From the NCBI GenBank assembly GCA_964508915.1, contig CAZDVK010000002.1, positions 112,806 to 176,805 on the forward strand: a DNA stretch of 64,000 nt. Direction: 5' to 3'. A program made the position numbers and the translations under genes. This document shows positions 52,000 through 60,963 of the stretch, piece after piece. The notes under the pieces were generated by a model that worked only from the letters and a program-made list of their open reading frames with translations, made no database searches and was not told where the DNA came from. The DNA comes from CAZDVK01 sp964508915 (GTDB lineage Bacteria > Pseudomonadota > Alphaproteobacteria > Paracaedibacterales > CAIULA01). How positions within the stretch are numbered: the first letter of the stretch is position 1; the number at the start of each line of letters is the position of its first letter.

Positions 52000-52827
52000 C
52001 TATTGAGTGTCTTTCATAGAAAAATCTTGATTTGCAGACTGTGTCATAGTTTTAAGGCTGTTGGGGTCTATGGGCATATTTTCAAGAAGGGTTCCCGGTT
52101 CAAGTTGAGATAAAGAAAACACATCTTGATTAATTGAAAACTTCAGAGCGCCCGCATCTGCCGTTGTTAAATGATAGCCTTCTTTTGTGTCAATTTCATA
52201 TATGTCGCCTGGTTTTACTAACCGGGCCACAACAAGTTTTCCATCGGCATCGGTAATTTTAACCCACGTTTGACGACTAGCAGAAAGTGATAGTGACGTT
52301 TGCCCTGAAGAATTATGAGGGATTGCTGCCAAATTTTCCTTATTCACGTTTGTTTGTAAAAAAGCATCATCGGCAGATTTTGATAAAGCAGAATCTTTAT
52401 TAAAATAGAAATACTTTCCATAAATAAACACACCCCCGAATGCCATAAGCAAGATAACGGATGCTACAAGAACTTTGGGGGAAACGGAATGACTTGTTTG
52501 GTTTAAAACGTATGATTGTTTTGGTGTTTTTTGTTCTTCTGGGTTGGAAAAAGAAAAGATGTATTCAATTTCCTGGCCTACATCCACCCCTAAATATTGA
52601 GCATAAGAACGAATAAACCCAACCGTATAAACGGTTCCGGGCAACTTATCAAATTGTCCCTTTTCAATACTTTCTAAAAAGAAACGACGTATCTTTAAAA
52701 AGTCGCATACATCTTCCAGGGCAATTTTTTTATCTTCCCGTGCTTTTTGAAGTTTTTGACCAAGTGAAACCTGGCTTTCAAGGACGGTTGAAATAAGCGA
52801 ATCTTCGGTTCTTAGGGGTTCCTGCAC
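52000..52827 (-). CDS. rodZ: RodZ-like cell-shape protein (HTH + TM + DUF4115)
   Basis: A bitopic membrane protein that in the family links MreB to the elongasome. The 275-residue product has a cytoplasmic HTH_25 domain (LGQKLQKAREDKKIALEDVC, FLKIRRFFLESIEKGQFDKL, PGTVYTVGFIRSYAQYLGVD). One membrane segment (VLVASVILLMAFGGVFIYG, about 118-136) and a periplasmic DUF4115 domain (WVKITDADGKLVVARLVKPG) follow. Placed after mrdA and before the GspE-like ATPase. MreB, its usual partner, is not in the window. Confidence 0.88.
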   Translation of the reverse strand: MQEPLRTEDSLISTVLESQVSLGQKLQKAREDKKIALEDVCDFLKIRRFFLESIEKGQFDKLPGTVYTVGFIRSYAQYLGVDVGQEIEYIFSFSNPEEQKTPKQSYVLNQTSHSVSPKVLVASVILLMAFGGVFIYGKYFYFNKDSALSKSADDAFLQTNVNKENLAAIPHNSSGQTSLSLSASRQTWVKITDADGKLVVARLVKPGDIYEIDTKEGYHLTTADAGALKFSINQDVFSLSQLEPGTLLENMPIDPNSLKTMTQSANQDFSMKDTQ

Positions 52828-52888
52828 GGTATTTAGGCCTGTTTAAAACAAGATGCATTCTTGACTGTAACAAACTATATTACGGGGG

Positions 52889-54688
52889 TCAAATACCTAT
52901 TATTTTCTGTGTTTTGTATAAAATTTCTTTAGCTAAAGGGGCTGCGACCTTGGCGCCACCACCACCATGTTCCACCAGAACGATGGCTGCATACTTTGGG
53001 TTGGCGACGGGGGCGTACCCTGTGAAAATAGCATGTTCACGAAACTGGCGCGGCATGTCATTGACTTCGCCCAGGGCTCGCGCTTGCATAGAAATACGGT
53101 GCACTTGACTGCTTCCGGTTTTTCCAGCCATTTCAAAGCCATTTTCTTCAATTCGTGATCGATAAGCTGTTCCCCAGGGTTTATTAACAGCATCTTCCAT
53201 TCCATCTAGAACAAGCTTCATATGGTCGGGCGATATGTTGAATGGGTTTTGTTCTAATATGTGGTCTTTTTTTATGAAATGAGGGGTTATGGGTTTAAGT
53301 CCATTGACCAAAACAGCCATCATGCGCAGCATTTGTAAGGGGGTTGTAATCAATGCACCTTGTCCTATGGATACATTGACTGTTTCACCTGCGCTCCAGG
53401 ATTGTTTGTAAATGCGTTTTTTCCAATCTTTTGTTGGAACAAGTCCCTGTTTTTCACCATTAATCTCTATCCCAGTCAATTCACCAAAACCAAAACGGCG
53501 GGCCATAGCCGCAATCGCATCAACACCAACTAAAGATGCTATGTTATAAAAAAATACGTCACATGATTGTGCAATGGCAGATTGTACATTAACAGCGCCG
53601 TGTCCGCCGTGACGCCAAATCCAACAATGAAAACGATGGTCGCCTAAGTCGTAATGTCCTGGGCAGTGGTGGCTTGTATGTTTGTCAATAACGCCAGCCT
53701 CAAGGGCTGCCAATGCAACAATCATTTTAAAAACGGAACCCGGTGCATAGCCCCCTGCAATAATTTTATTTAAAAGGGGCCTATCTTCGTTCTGTGATAA
53801 ACTTTTCCAAACTTTTTTTGAAATATTACGTGTAAACAAGTTTGCATCGAACCCGGGGTGTGACACGCATGCCAAAAGCCCGCCAGTTTGCACATCCATA
53901 ACGGCTGCACATGCACTTTCGTGTTCTTTTAAAGTATCATACACGTATGATTGTAATTCAGCATCTAACGTTAAATAAATATCAGTTCCCTTAAGGCTGT
54001 CCACAGTGCTTAAGGTTCTAACAACACGTCTTGATGCATTAATTTCCACCTGCTTAAATCCAGGTTTGCCTTTGAGAAGGGTATCGTATGTTTTTTCAAG
54101 GCCACTCCGTCCAATTTTAAACCCTGGAATTTCAACAACATGATCCAATTCTTTATCTTGTTCAGTAATAGCCGATAAATACCCTAATGTATGGCACGTT
54201 TCATACGGTTGAATGTAAAGACGACTAAAACCTTTTTCAATTTCAAGACCTGTCAAATCATTATTATTGAGTTCAAGTCTTGCGAGCTCTTCCCAGGACA
54301 GGTCTTCTTTAATAATAAATGACTTATTTTTCTTTTTTTTAATTTGTTCTAAATAGTACTGTGTGGCGTTTTCATCCAACTGAAGAAGTCGCCCTATTGT
54401 GGTCATTAATTTATCTGGGTCTTCAGTATCTTCCCTATGAATAATACATTTATAAGAAGTTTTATTTGTGGCAAGGGGGCGGCCTGATCGATCTAAAATT
54501 CCCCCACGTTCTGGGGCTAAAAGCACAGTTTGAATTCTATTTTTATCAGATAACAATTTATAGTGGTGGCTATTCATCACTTGCAAAAAATAAAGACGTC
54601 CCACAAGTGTTAGAACCAGCCCACCCTGTATTCCCCCTAAAACAAGAGAACGGCGTGTAAAAAGATTTATATTTTCTTGATCAATCAA
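52889..54688 (-). CDS. mrdA: Penicillin-binding protein 2 (peptidoglycan transpeptidase)
   Basis: A class B PBP of the elongasome, inner membrane with periplasmic catalytic domain. The 599-residue product has an N-terminal membrane helix (LVLGGIQGGLVLTLVGRLYF) and a PBP dimerisation domain (LLAPERGGILDRSGRPLATN). The transpeptidase domain has SXXK in YAPGSVFKM (catalytic Ser near residue 316), SXN-like QSCD, and GKTGSSQ. The neighbours mreC, mreD and rodZ confirm the PBP2 role rather than FtsI. Gaps of 4 and 61 bp on either side fit one operon. The catalytic motifs are all present. Confidence 0.95.
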   Translation of the reverse strand: MIDQENINLFTRRSLVLGGIQGGLVLTLVGRLYFLQVMNSHHYKLLSDKNRIQTVLLAPERGGILDRSGRPLATNKTSYKCIIHREDTEDPDKLMTTIGRLLQLDENATQYYLEQIKKKKNKSFIIKEDLSWEELARLELNNNDLTGLEIEKGFSRLYIQPYETCHTLGYLSAITEQDKELDHVVEIPGFKIGRSGLEKTYDTLLKGKPGFKQVEINASRRVVRTLSTVDSLKGTDIYLTLDAELQSYVYDTLKEHESACAAVMDVQTGGLLACVSHPGFDANLFTRNISKKVWKSLSQNEDRPLLNKIIAGGYAPGSVFKMIVALAALEAGVIDKHTSHHCPGHYDLGDHRFHCWIWRHGGHGAVNVQSAIAQSCDVFFYNIASLVGVDAIAAMARRFGFGELTGIEINGEKQGLVPTKDWKKRIYKQSWSAGETVNVSIGQGALITTPLQMLRMMAVLVNGLKPITPHFIKKDHILEQNPFNISPDHMKLVLDGMEDAVNKPWGTAYRSRIEENGFEMAGKTGSSQVHRISMQARALGEVNDMPRQFREHAIFTGYAPVANPKYAAIVLVEHGGGGAKVAAPLAKEILYKTQKIIGI

Positions 54689-54692
54689 GGAT

Positions 54693-55214
54693 TTATCCTA
54701 TTTTGTGTGCAATTTTATGAAGGCACATAAAGCCAAAAGGGTATACAAGGACAGCCAGACAGTTTGTTAAGATTAACGATGTTGGGAAAAATAATAAATT
54801 ATCCACAAAAAAGTTCAACAGTGCATATAAAAGCACATTCATAATTGAAAACAGTAAGAAGCCAAACCAACCAAAGGCAACACCGCTTTGTTGAAAGTAA
54901 TTGGCTTGCGTTTGCATTAATGCATAAAGAATTAAATAACGTAAGCTTGAAAAACCAATAGGAGACGCGCTAATACTGTCGGCTAAGACCCCCAATAAAA
55001 CAATTTCTATGTACGTCAAAGCATTTAGAAAATAAACCGAGCAGAAAAAAAGGAAGATGGAAAATAAACCGACAGCGATTCCTGCAGAATGCCAAATGGG
55101 AAGGGCTTCAATCAAAATTAATATTAAGCCAATAGAAAAAAATAACCCACGCTTTGATAAATTGCGGATTTTTTCGCCGAACTGGTGGAATGAATTATTG
55201 AAGGTCATCGTCAA
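54693..55214 (-). CDS. mreD: Rod shape-determining protein MreD
   Basis: A small integral membrane protein of the elongasome (173 residues). It has about five hydrophobic segments and the family's short polar loops (GLILILIEALPIWHSAGIAV, EIVLLGVLADSISASPIGFS, SLRYLILYALMQTQANYF). The start overlaps the mreC stop by 20 bp, and the stop is 4 bp before mrdA. Identity rests on topology, size and place between mreC and mrdA. Confidence 0.88.
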   Translation of the reverse strand: MTMTFNNSFHQFGEKIRNLSKRGLFFSIGLILILIEALPIWHSAGIAVGLFSIFLFFCSVYFLNALTYIEIVLLGVLADSISASPIGFSSLRYLILYALMQTQANYFQQSGVAFGWFGFLLFSIMNVLLYALLNFFVDNLLFFPTSLILTNCLAVLVYPFGFMCLHKIAHKIG

Positions 55215-56112
55215 AAGAATGGGTTAAAATCATAACATATTCAAGGCGGCCTGTTTCGTAAGGAAGCTTAGCGAAAATTCGGTCATGGTCAATGCGTGTC
55301 ACAACAGCAACGGGAAGGTTAGGGGGGTAAATTCCACCAAACCCAGATGTAACAAGGGTATCGCCCACATGAATGGTCGGCAAACTATCCTTAGCAGACA
55401 AAAGGCTGTGGTGACGGTGTGTAACAACAAGTTCGTCTGTATTTTGACCTGCTAAAATGGCTTGTTCCCCAGATTCAAAGCGTACGGGGATGCGTGACCC
55501 TATATCTGTTGCCAACATAACGCGGGCAGTCGATAGGCCAACCTCTATAACACGACCAACAACCCCCTTGGGGCAGATAACAGCAAAATTCTTTTTTAAT
55601 GAATGATCTGTGGGTGTCGAAATAATCAGGGTAGAATGATAATAGTCATTGGGGGTTCCAAGAACCCTGGCTGTTTTAAAATCTACAGTTCCTTCGGGTA
55701 TGACATGTAACATTTCTGATAGATGTTTGTTTTCACGTTCCTTTTTTAAAGCCAAATTTTTCCATTCCGTTAACTTATGGTTTTCTTCCTCTAGGTAATG
55801 AATACGCGTGCGTAAAATGTCATTTGTTTTTAAATAATTCTCCAAGGCGCCTAAAGGGTTATTTAATACCTTAAGGACTGGGGCTGTTAGGTCTGTAATC
55901 ACAGATTTAGCTTTTAATAAAAAGGACGATGTATGGGAAGACGTGTTGGGTGTGCTTAGAAGAAAATAAGTGCAGACAGCAATTAAAAACAAGAAAGAGA
56001 AAAGATTTTTTACTTTATCACGAGATGGGGTAAAAAAACGCTTTAAAATCACAAAAAAGGCATGGCTTCTTTTAAGGCCGCTTGCTTTAAGTCCAAAAAA
56101 AGAAAGAATCAT
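55195..56112 (-). CDS. mreC: Rod shape-determining protein MreC
   Basis: A bitopic periplasmic scaffold of the elongasome (305 residues). A basic N-terminal tail is followed by a membrane helix (NLFSFLFLIAVCTYFLLS), a coiled coil at about 95-130 (TRIHYLEEENHKLTEWKNLA) and the C-terminal beta-domain (GVVGRVIEVGLSTARVMLAT, VTSGFGGIYPPNLPVAVVTR). It starts 37 bp after the atpD stop, with no terminator visible between them. mreB, which normally precedes mreC, is not found upstream. Confidence 0.93.
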   Translation of the reverse strand: MILSFFGLKASGLKRSHAFFVILKRFFTPSRDKVKNLFSFLFLIAVCTYFLLSTPNTSSHTSSFLLKAKSVITDLTAPVLKVLNNPLGALENYLKTNDILRTRIHYLEEENHKLTEWKNLALKKERENKHLSEMLHVIPEGTVDFKTARVLGTPNDYYHSTLIISTPTDHSLKKNFAVICPKGVVGRVIEVGLSTARVMLATDIGSRIPVRFESGEQAILAGQNTDELVVTHRHHSLLSAKDSLPTIHVGDTLVTSGFGGIYPPNLPVAVVTRIDHDRIFAKLPYETGRLEYVMILTHSFDDDLQ

Positions 56113-56149
56113 GAATTTTTGTTTTTCCGAATAATTTTGACTTTATACT

Positions 56150-57607
56150 TTAGTCAATTTGATTCGCTTTTTTCAACACTTCTGTCATGTTACTGCTCAT
56201 ATAAAAGGCGCTTTCAGGAATATGGTCGTATAAACCCTCGACAATACCTTTGAATCCTTCAATTGTATCGTCAAGGCTCACAAAAGCACCCGGTGAACCT
56301 GTGAAAACTTCGGCCACATGAAATGGCTGAGACAAAAACCGTTGGATTTTTCGGGCACGTGCCACAATCAGCTTATCTTCTTCAGAAAGTTCATCCATTC
56401 CCAAAATGGCAATAATATCTTGAAGCGATTTATAAGTTTGTAATGTTTTTTGAACGGAACGGGCCACTTGGTAATGGTTTTCCCCGACAATAGAGGGGTC
56501 TAAAATACGAGATGTGGAGTCCAGTGGATCAACAGCCGGGTAAATGCCAAGCTCTGCAATTTGACGGCTTAAAACAGTTGTTGCATCTAAGTGGGCAAAC
56601 GATGTGGCTGGCGCTGGGTCTGTTAGGTCGTCAGCTGGAACATAAATGGCCTGTACGCTGGTGATTGACCCTTTTAATGTGGATGTAATGCGTTCTTGTA
56701 AACTTCCCATTTCTGTGGATAGCGTTGGTTGGTACCCCACAGCAGATGGAATACGCCCCAAAAGTGCTGAAACTTCGGCACCAGCTTGGGTAAAGCGAAA
56801 AATATTATCGACGAAGAAAAGAACGTCTTTACCTTCAATATCACGAAAATATTCAGCAACGGTTAATCCACTTAGGGCAACACGGGCACGGGCGCCTGGG
56901 GGTTCGTTCATTTGACCATAAACCAAAGCCGCTTTGGAGCCATCCCCCTCTAACGTATTCACACCTGATTCAATCATTTCGTGATACAAGTCATTTCCCT
57001 CACGGGTGCGTTCACCAACACCTGCGAAAACAGAATACCCACCATGGGCTTTGGCAATATTATTGATCAATTCCATGATTAAAACAGTTTTACCAACGCC
57101 GGCCCCCCCAAATAAGCCAATTTTACCGCCACGTGGGTATGGGGTTAACAGGTCAATCACTTTAATGCCTGTGACTAAAATTTCTGTGGCAGGTGATTGG
57201 TCCACAAATTCTGGGGCATCCCGATGAATTGGGTAATAAGTGGACGCTTGAATAGGGCCACGTTCGTCTACCGGCTGACCAACAACATTCATGATACGGC
57301 CTAAAGTTCCAGGTCCAACAGGTACTTGAATACACTGACCTGTGCTTGTGACTGGGTCACCGCGTTTTAAACCGTTGGTGGAATCCATGGCGATTGTTCG
57401 CACAATGCTTTCACCCAAATGCTGTGCCACCTCAAGATATAAAGGTCTTTTTTGACCATCCGCCTCAGATACATCAACAATTAATGCGTCATAAATGGAA
57501 GGCATTTCCCCATGAAAAGCCACATCCACAACAGCCCCAATAACTTGAGATATTGTCCCGGTTGGAGTTTCTGAGATTTTTTTGGGCTTTTGTGATGCTA
57601 CTGCCAT
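56150..57607 (-). CDS. atpD: F1F0 ATP synthase subunit beta
   Basis: The catalytic subunit of the F1 sector. The 485-residue product has a 15-residue Lys/Ser-rich extension before GTISQVIGAVVDVAF. It also has the P-loop GGAGVGKTVLIMELINNIA near residue 160, VGERTREGNDLYHEM with the catalytic Glu, PADDLTDPAPATSFAHLDAT and LSRQIAELGIYPAVDPLDS. All motifs are intact. No atpA, atpG, atpH or atpC gene is adjacent; the downstream neighbour is mreC and the upstream flank is the LRR gene. An isolated atpD is unusual, because F1 genes normally form one operon. Confidence 0.97.
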   Translation of the reverse strand: MAVASQKPKKISETPTGTISQVIGAVVDVAFHGEMPSIYDALIVDVSEADGQKRPLYLEVAQHLGESIVRTIAMDSTNGLKRGDPVTSTGQCIQVPVGPGTLGRIMNVVGQPVDERGPIQASTYYPIHRDAPEFVDQSPATEILVTGIKVIDLLTPYPRGGKIGLFGGAGVGKTVLIMELINNIAKAHGGYSVFAGVGERTREGNDLYHEMIESGVNTLEGDGSKAALVYGQMNEPPGARARVALSGLTVAEYFRDIEGKDVLFFVDNIFRFTQAGAEVSALLGRIPSAVGYQPTLSTEMGSLQERITSTLKGSITSVQAIYVPADDLTDPAPATSFAHLDATTVLSRQIAELGIYPAVDPLDSTSRILDPSIVGENHYQVARSVQKTLQTYKSLQDIIAILGMDELSEEDKLIVARARKIQRFLSQPFHVAEVFTGSPGAFVSLDDTIEGFKGIVEGLYDHIPESAFYMSSNMTEVLKKANQID

Positions 57608-57741
57608 TATGTTTCCTGAAACGAAATTATCTTTTCAACACGATACCAGGTAAGAATATAGAAGGACAAGGGGGTTGAAATTACAGAGGGCTTTACGGGT
57701 AGCAAAGAATTATTCAGCAGCAAATATGTTGGTTTATACGA

Positions 57742-57804
57742 AAAAAATTAAGACCAAAAATAACCACATCTGGCTTTTAGCTGAGCATGATTGGTTTTGG
57801 TCTT
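57742..57804 (-). terminator. Probable terminator of the LRR gene
   Basis: On the minus strand AAGACCAAAA and TTTTGGTCTT (57795-57804 and 57750-57759) are a perfect 10-bp inverted repeat with a 35-nt loop, which itself has a small GGCTTTTAGCT-type hairpin. AATTTTTTT follows directly. It is 27 bp after the LRR stop. The rest of the gap between atpD and this gene (57608-57741) shows no supported gene. Confidence 0.5.
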
Positions 57805-57831
57805 ATCCTAAATTTTTATCTTTATATTTTT

Positions 57832-58668
57832 TTATTCAGGAATACTCGCTCCTAATAAAACCTCTGGACATGCTTCTCGAAGCCGGGCTATTAAATCTTC
57901 ATTTAATGGTTCTTCTTCTTCAGCTTGGGGGTCTCTTTGTAGCCCTAAAAGTTCCAAGCCGTTGAATTTGTCAGATGCTGCAATGGCTTCAAGGCCCTCT
58001 TCTCCAATGCTGGTGCAGCTTAAATCTAGTCTTGTTAATTTTCTAATTGATTCGCTTGCAGCCATGGCTTGCACATTAGCATCAGTAAAACCAGTACCTG
58101 CTAAGTCTATATCTTTCAAGGCGTCTCTTTCTATTAGGTTCAAAAAATGGGTATGAATGTCATCTCCTTGAATTGGATTATCCTTAAAAGATAGTGAAGC
58201 AAGTCTGCCTAGATGAGGTGATCCACAAATAGCTACAGCACCAGCATATTCAATTTCATTCCCTGCCAAATTTAGATCCCTAAGGTTTGCCAAATTTGCG
58301 CAATTTGCAATAGCGACTGCTTCGTCGTCACAAATTTCATTATGAGACAGGTCTAATTCTGTTACAGCTGAGCAATGATTTAATAGTTGGGTTAAACTTT
58401 CTACACCATCTATAGAACCCAAGTTTATTATCAAAGATACAGACATTCCTAGTGCTTGAGCACGATCTAATCTTGTATACAGCGCAGCTGATAGATTTTG
58501 TCCTTCTTTAAAGTAGGCTCTCAGCTCCTGCATTTCTTGTTCAGGAAGGACAACTGCTGCACCTAACTCTGTTCGTAACAATTTTCTAGCAGCCCCACCT
58601 ATATCGTCGTCTGATGCATAGGCTATAAATGAAGTGGATAGTAATAAAGCAAATATTTTTTTATACAT
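57832..58668 (-). CDS. Secreted leucine-rich repeat protein
   Basis: A 278-residue exported protein. A signal peptide (KKIFALLLSTSFIAYAS, cleavage near residue 19) is followed by a helical region at about 22-75. RNase-inhibitor-like leucine-rich repeats come next: SAVTELDLSHNEICDDEAVA, LANLRDLNLAGNEIEYAGAV, LGRLASLSFKDNPIQGDDIH, KDIDLAGTGFTDANVQAMAA and LTRLDLSCTSIGEEGLEAIA. Repeats are about 24-28 residues and end in an acidic segment (PQAEEEEPLNED). LRR proteins of this RI-like class bind proteins and in intracellular bacteria are often host-directed. That role is inferred only. Monocistronic. Confidence 0.85.
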   Translation of the reverse strand: MYKKIFALLLSTSFIAYASDDDIGGAARKLLRTELGAAVVLPEQEMQELRAYFKEGQNLSAALYTRLDRAQALGMSVSLIINLGSIDGVESLTQLLNHCSAVTELDLSHNEICDDEAVAIANCANLANLRDLNLAGNEIEYAGAVAICGSPHLGRLASLSFKDNPIQGDDIHTHFLNLIERDALKDIDLAGTGFTDANVQAMAASESIRKLTRLDLSCTSIGEEGLEAIAASDKFNGLELLGLQRDPQAEEEEPLNEDLIARLREACPEVLLGASIPE

Positions 58669-58797
58669 AAAACGTAATGTCCGACTAATTCTCTAAATAA
58701 TGTTTACTTGTAAATTACTCATTTTAAACTGTAAATAAAAAAATACGGTGTCATAAAAATTTTGAACCTTAGGGGGCTTCAGAAAAAGCATGGTCAT

Positions 58798-59787
58798 CTA
58801 TCCATACAACCAAGAGGCAAGTTGATAATATAAGGGAATACCGAAAGCCAGATTAAAAGGAAAGGTAATAACAATGGCACAGGTTAGGTAATAACCAGGG
58901 TTTGCATTAGGTAAGGATATGCGAACAGCGGCCGGTGCTGCAATATACGATGCGCTGGCTGCCATGGCTGCTAAAATGATGGCACCACCCAGTGAAAAAC
59001 CAAATAGGTAGGCCGTTAAAACGCCTAATGTTCCATTAATGATGGGCATAATCAAGGCAAATATAATTAAAAATGGCCTTATGCCGCCCATATCACGTAG
59101 CCGAACCCCAGCCACAACCCCCATGTCTAGCATAAATAAAACAAGAACACCTTGAAATGGGTCAATGAAGAAAGGTTTAACCCGATCCATACCTGTTTTT
59201 CCTGAAATAAGGCCTATTAGCATGCCGCCTAACAACAAGAAAATACTTTTACTAAATAGAATTGTACGTAGTCTGGTTAAGAAATGTGGTCGTTTAAAGG
59301 TTGTGTGCTCTATTTCTTTATTCTGGGCTCGTTCAGCCAGCATTAAGGCAACAACAATACCGGGTACTTCCAAAATGACAACTAAGGCTGTCATAAACTG
59401 TTCGGATGGTAATTGAATAGATTCAACAAAAACCTGGGCAGCAATAAAAGTGACAACAGAAACGGAGCCGTAGTGGGCGGCCAAAGCTGCAGAATCAATA
59501 ACAGACAACTTACCAATGCGATGTCCAAAAACATAGGCGATAAGGGGTGATAGAAGGCTCAGAATCAAGGTGCCAAGCCCTGCTTTCCAAAATATATGAA
59601 GGGGTGTTTCTGAAAGAAGAGCACCACCTTTTAACCCTAGGGCCAACAACAGGTACAAAGACAAACCACTATAAAGACCATCTGGAAGCTTTAAGTCACT
59701 TTTTAAAAGGACGGCACTTTTTCCTAGAAAAAATGCCAGTACCATGGGTGAAAAAAGACTGTTTTGAAGCAGCATCCATGAGGTCAT
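58798..59787 (-). CDS. SbtA-type sodium-dependent bicarbonate transporter family permease
   Basis: An inner-membrane transporter of the SbtA family (DUF897; 329 residues, about 10 membrane segments in two inverted halves). Family signatures are MVLAFFLGKSAVLLKSDLKL, PDGLYSGLSLYLLLALGLKGG, AALAAHYGSVSVVTFIAAQV, EVPGIVVALML and AAMAASASYIAAPAAVRISL with PNANPGYYLTCA. In cyanobacteria SbtA imports bicarbonate with sodium. In heterotrophs the function is not settled. It precedes accA, whose partner carboxylase consumes bicarbonate, and lies on the same strand downstream of it (21 bp). A supply role for acetyl-CoA carboxylase is an inference from this. Confidence 0.88.
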   Translation of the reverse strand: MTSWMLLQNSLFSPMVLAFFLGKSAVLLKSDLKLPDGLYSGLSLYLLLALGLKGGALLSETPLHIFWKAGLGTLILSLLSPLIAYVFGHRIGKLSVIDSAALAAHYGSVSVVTFIAAQVFVESIQLPSEQFMTALVVILEVPGIVVALMLAERAQNKEIEHTTFKRPHFLTRLRTILFSKSIFLLLGGMLIGLISGKTGMDRVKPFFIDPFQGVLVLFMLDMGVVAGVRLRDMGGIRPFLIIFALIMPIINGTLGVLTAYLFGFSLGGAIILAAMAASASYIAAPAAVRISLPNANPGYYLTCAIVITFPFNLAFGIPLYYQLASWLYG

Positions 59788-59808
59788 AGTATTCCCCTTA
59801 ATAAAAAT

Positions 59809-60762
59809 TTAGGCGATGCCTTTAGTTCCCATTTTCACAAACTTATCACGACGTGCAGACAAAATGGAATGACCGTCTAAATTGACTAAAGGTTTCAGTG
59901 TTTCAAGCAAAGCGTCTTTGACAGCTTTTAGAACAGAGTCCTTAAACCTTTGTGCGCCTCCAACAGGCTCTGGAATAATGTGATCAATAACCCCTAATTG
60001 TTGTAAATCTTGGGCCGTTAAGCGCTGCGCTTCGGCGGCTTCGGGTGCTTTTGTAGCACTGCGCCATAAAATAGAGGCACACCCTTCGGGGGAAATAACC
60101 GAATAAACAGAATGTTCTAACATAATGACGGAATTAGCGGCAGCCAGGGCAATAGCGCCCCCTGAACCCCCTTCGCCAATAATAACACTAATTAAAGGAA
60201 CCTTGACGGTTAGGCATGTTTCCAAGCAGCGGGCAATAGCCTCTGCTTGGCCACGTTCTTCGGCGTCAATGCCGGGATAAGCACCGGCTGTATCAACAAA
60301 TGTAAAAATAGGTAAACGAAAACGGTCGGCCATCTCCATCAGGCGTTTTGCCTTTCGATAGCCTTCTGGTTTTGCCATGCCAAAATTGTGTTTAATACGC
60401 GTTTCTGTATCAACACCTTTTTGATGCCCCATAACCATGACAGAATAGCCATTGAATTTTGCAAGGCCACCCACAATGGCACAATCTTCAGCAAAATTCC
60501 GGTCACCTGCCAAAGGAACAAAGTCATCAAAAAGGGTTAAGTAGTCAAAAAACTTAGGACGGTCAGGATGTCGTGAAATTTGAACTTTTTGCCACGCACT
60601 TAAATTACCGTAAGTTTGCAGCATTAATTTCTCTGCCTTCGTTTGAAGTCTGGAAATTTCATCGGCAATATTCAAATCACCATTGCTGGACAGGTGTTTT
60701 AATTCTTCTATTTTGCCCTCAAGATCTGCAATGGGGCGCTCAAAATCAAGAAATTTAGTCAT
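59809..60762 (-). CDS. accA: Acetyl-CoA carboxylase carboxyltransferase subunit alpha
   Basis: With AccD it transfers the carboxyl group from carboxybiotin to acetyl-CoA, the committed step of fatty-acid synthesis. The 317-residue product has MTKFLDFERPIADLEGKIEE, ISRHPDRPKFFDYL, GDRNFAEDCAIVGGLAKFNG, MVMGHQKGVDTETRIKHNFG, EGGSGGAIALAAANSVIMLE and YSVISPEGCASILWRSA. Full family length. sbtA follows downstream after 21 bp and may be cotranscribed. Confidence 0.97.
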   Translation of the reverse strand: MTKFLDFERPIADLEGKIEELKHLSSNGDLNIADEISRLQTKAEKLMLQTYGNLSAWQKVQISRHPDRPKFFDYLTLFDDFVPLAGDRNFAEDCAIVGGLAKFNGYSVMVMGHQKGVDTETRIKHNFGMAKPEGYRKAKRLMEMADRFRLPIFTFVDTAGAYPGIDAEERGQAEAIARCLETCLTVKVPLISVIIGEGGSGGAIALAAANSVIMLEHSVYSVISPEGCASILWRSATKAPEAAEAQRLTAQDLQQLGVIDHIIPEPVGGAQRFKDSVLKAVKDALLETLKPLVNLDGHSILSARRDKFVKMGTKGIA

Positions 60763-60908
60763 CTACCTTGGTTATGTTTTGGTGATATACATTTTGTTTC
60801 TAAAATGTTCTGGCTCATAAGGCAAGAAATGTTTCAAAAATAAAAAACTGACATTCGTAATTTTGTTAATTGCATGTCATAAATTGAAATTTTAATTATT
60901 TTTTAAAT

Positions 60909-60946
60909 AAAAATCATTAATCTGATTTAAGAGATTAATGATTTTT
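60909..60946. promoter_or_regulatory. Perfect 15-bp inverted repeat upstream of terC
   Basis: AAAAATCATTAATCT (60909-60923) and AGATTAATGATTTTT (60932-60946) are perfect inverted copies separated by 8 nt. The element ends 17 bp before the terC start, in the 201-bp gap between divergent accA and terC. The second arm ends in a T-run. It may be an operator for a dimeric repressor, or an AT-rich leader hairpin or attenuator; sequence alone cannot choose. Confidence 0.6.
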
Positions 60947-60963
60947 TGAAAAGATAAAATACT

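Noticed and set aside
57675..57965. A 96-codon plus-strand frame between atpD and the LRR gene
   Set aside because: The second half is antisense to the LRR gene, the first half overlaps the likely LRR terminator, and it has no ribosome site or family-like sequence.
60763..60963. yybP-ykoY manganese riboswitch upstream of terC
   Set aside because: The region is AT-rich and lacks the paired conserved loops of that class; only the inverted repeat is present.
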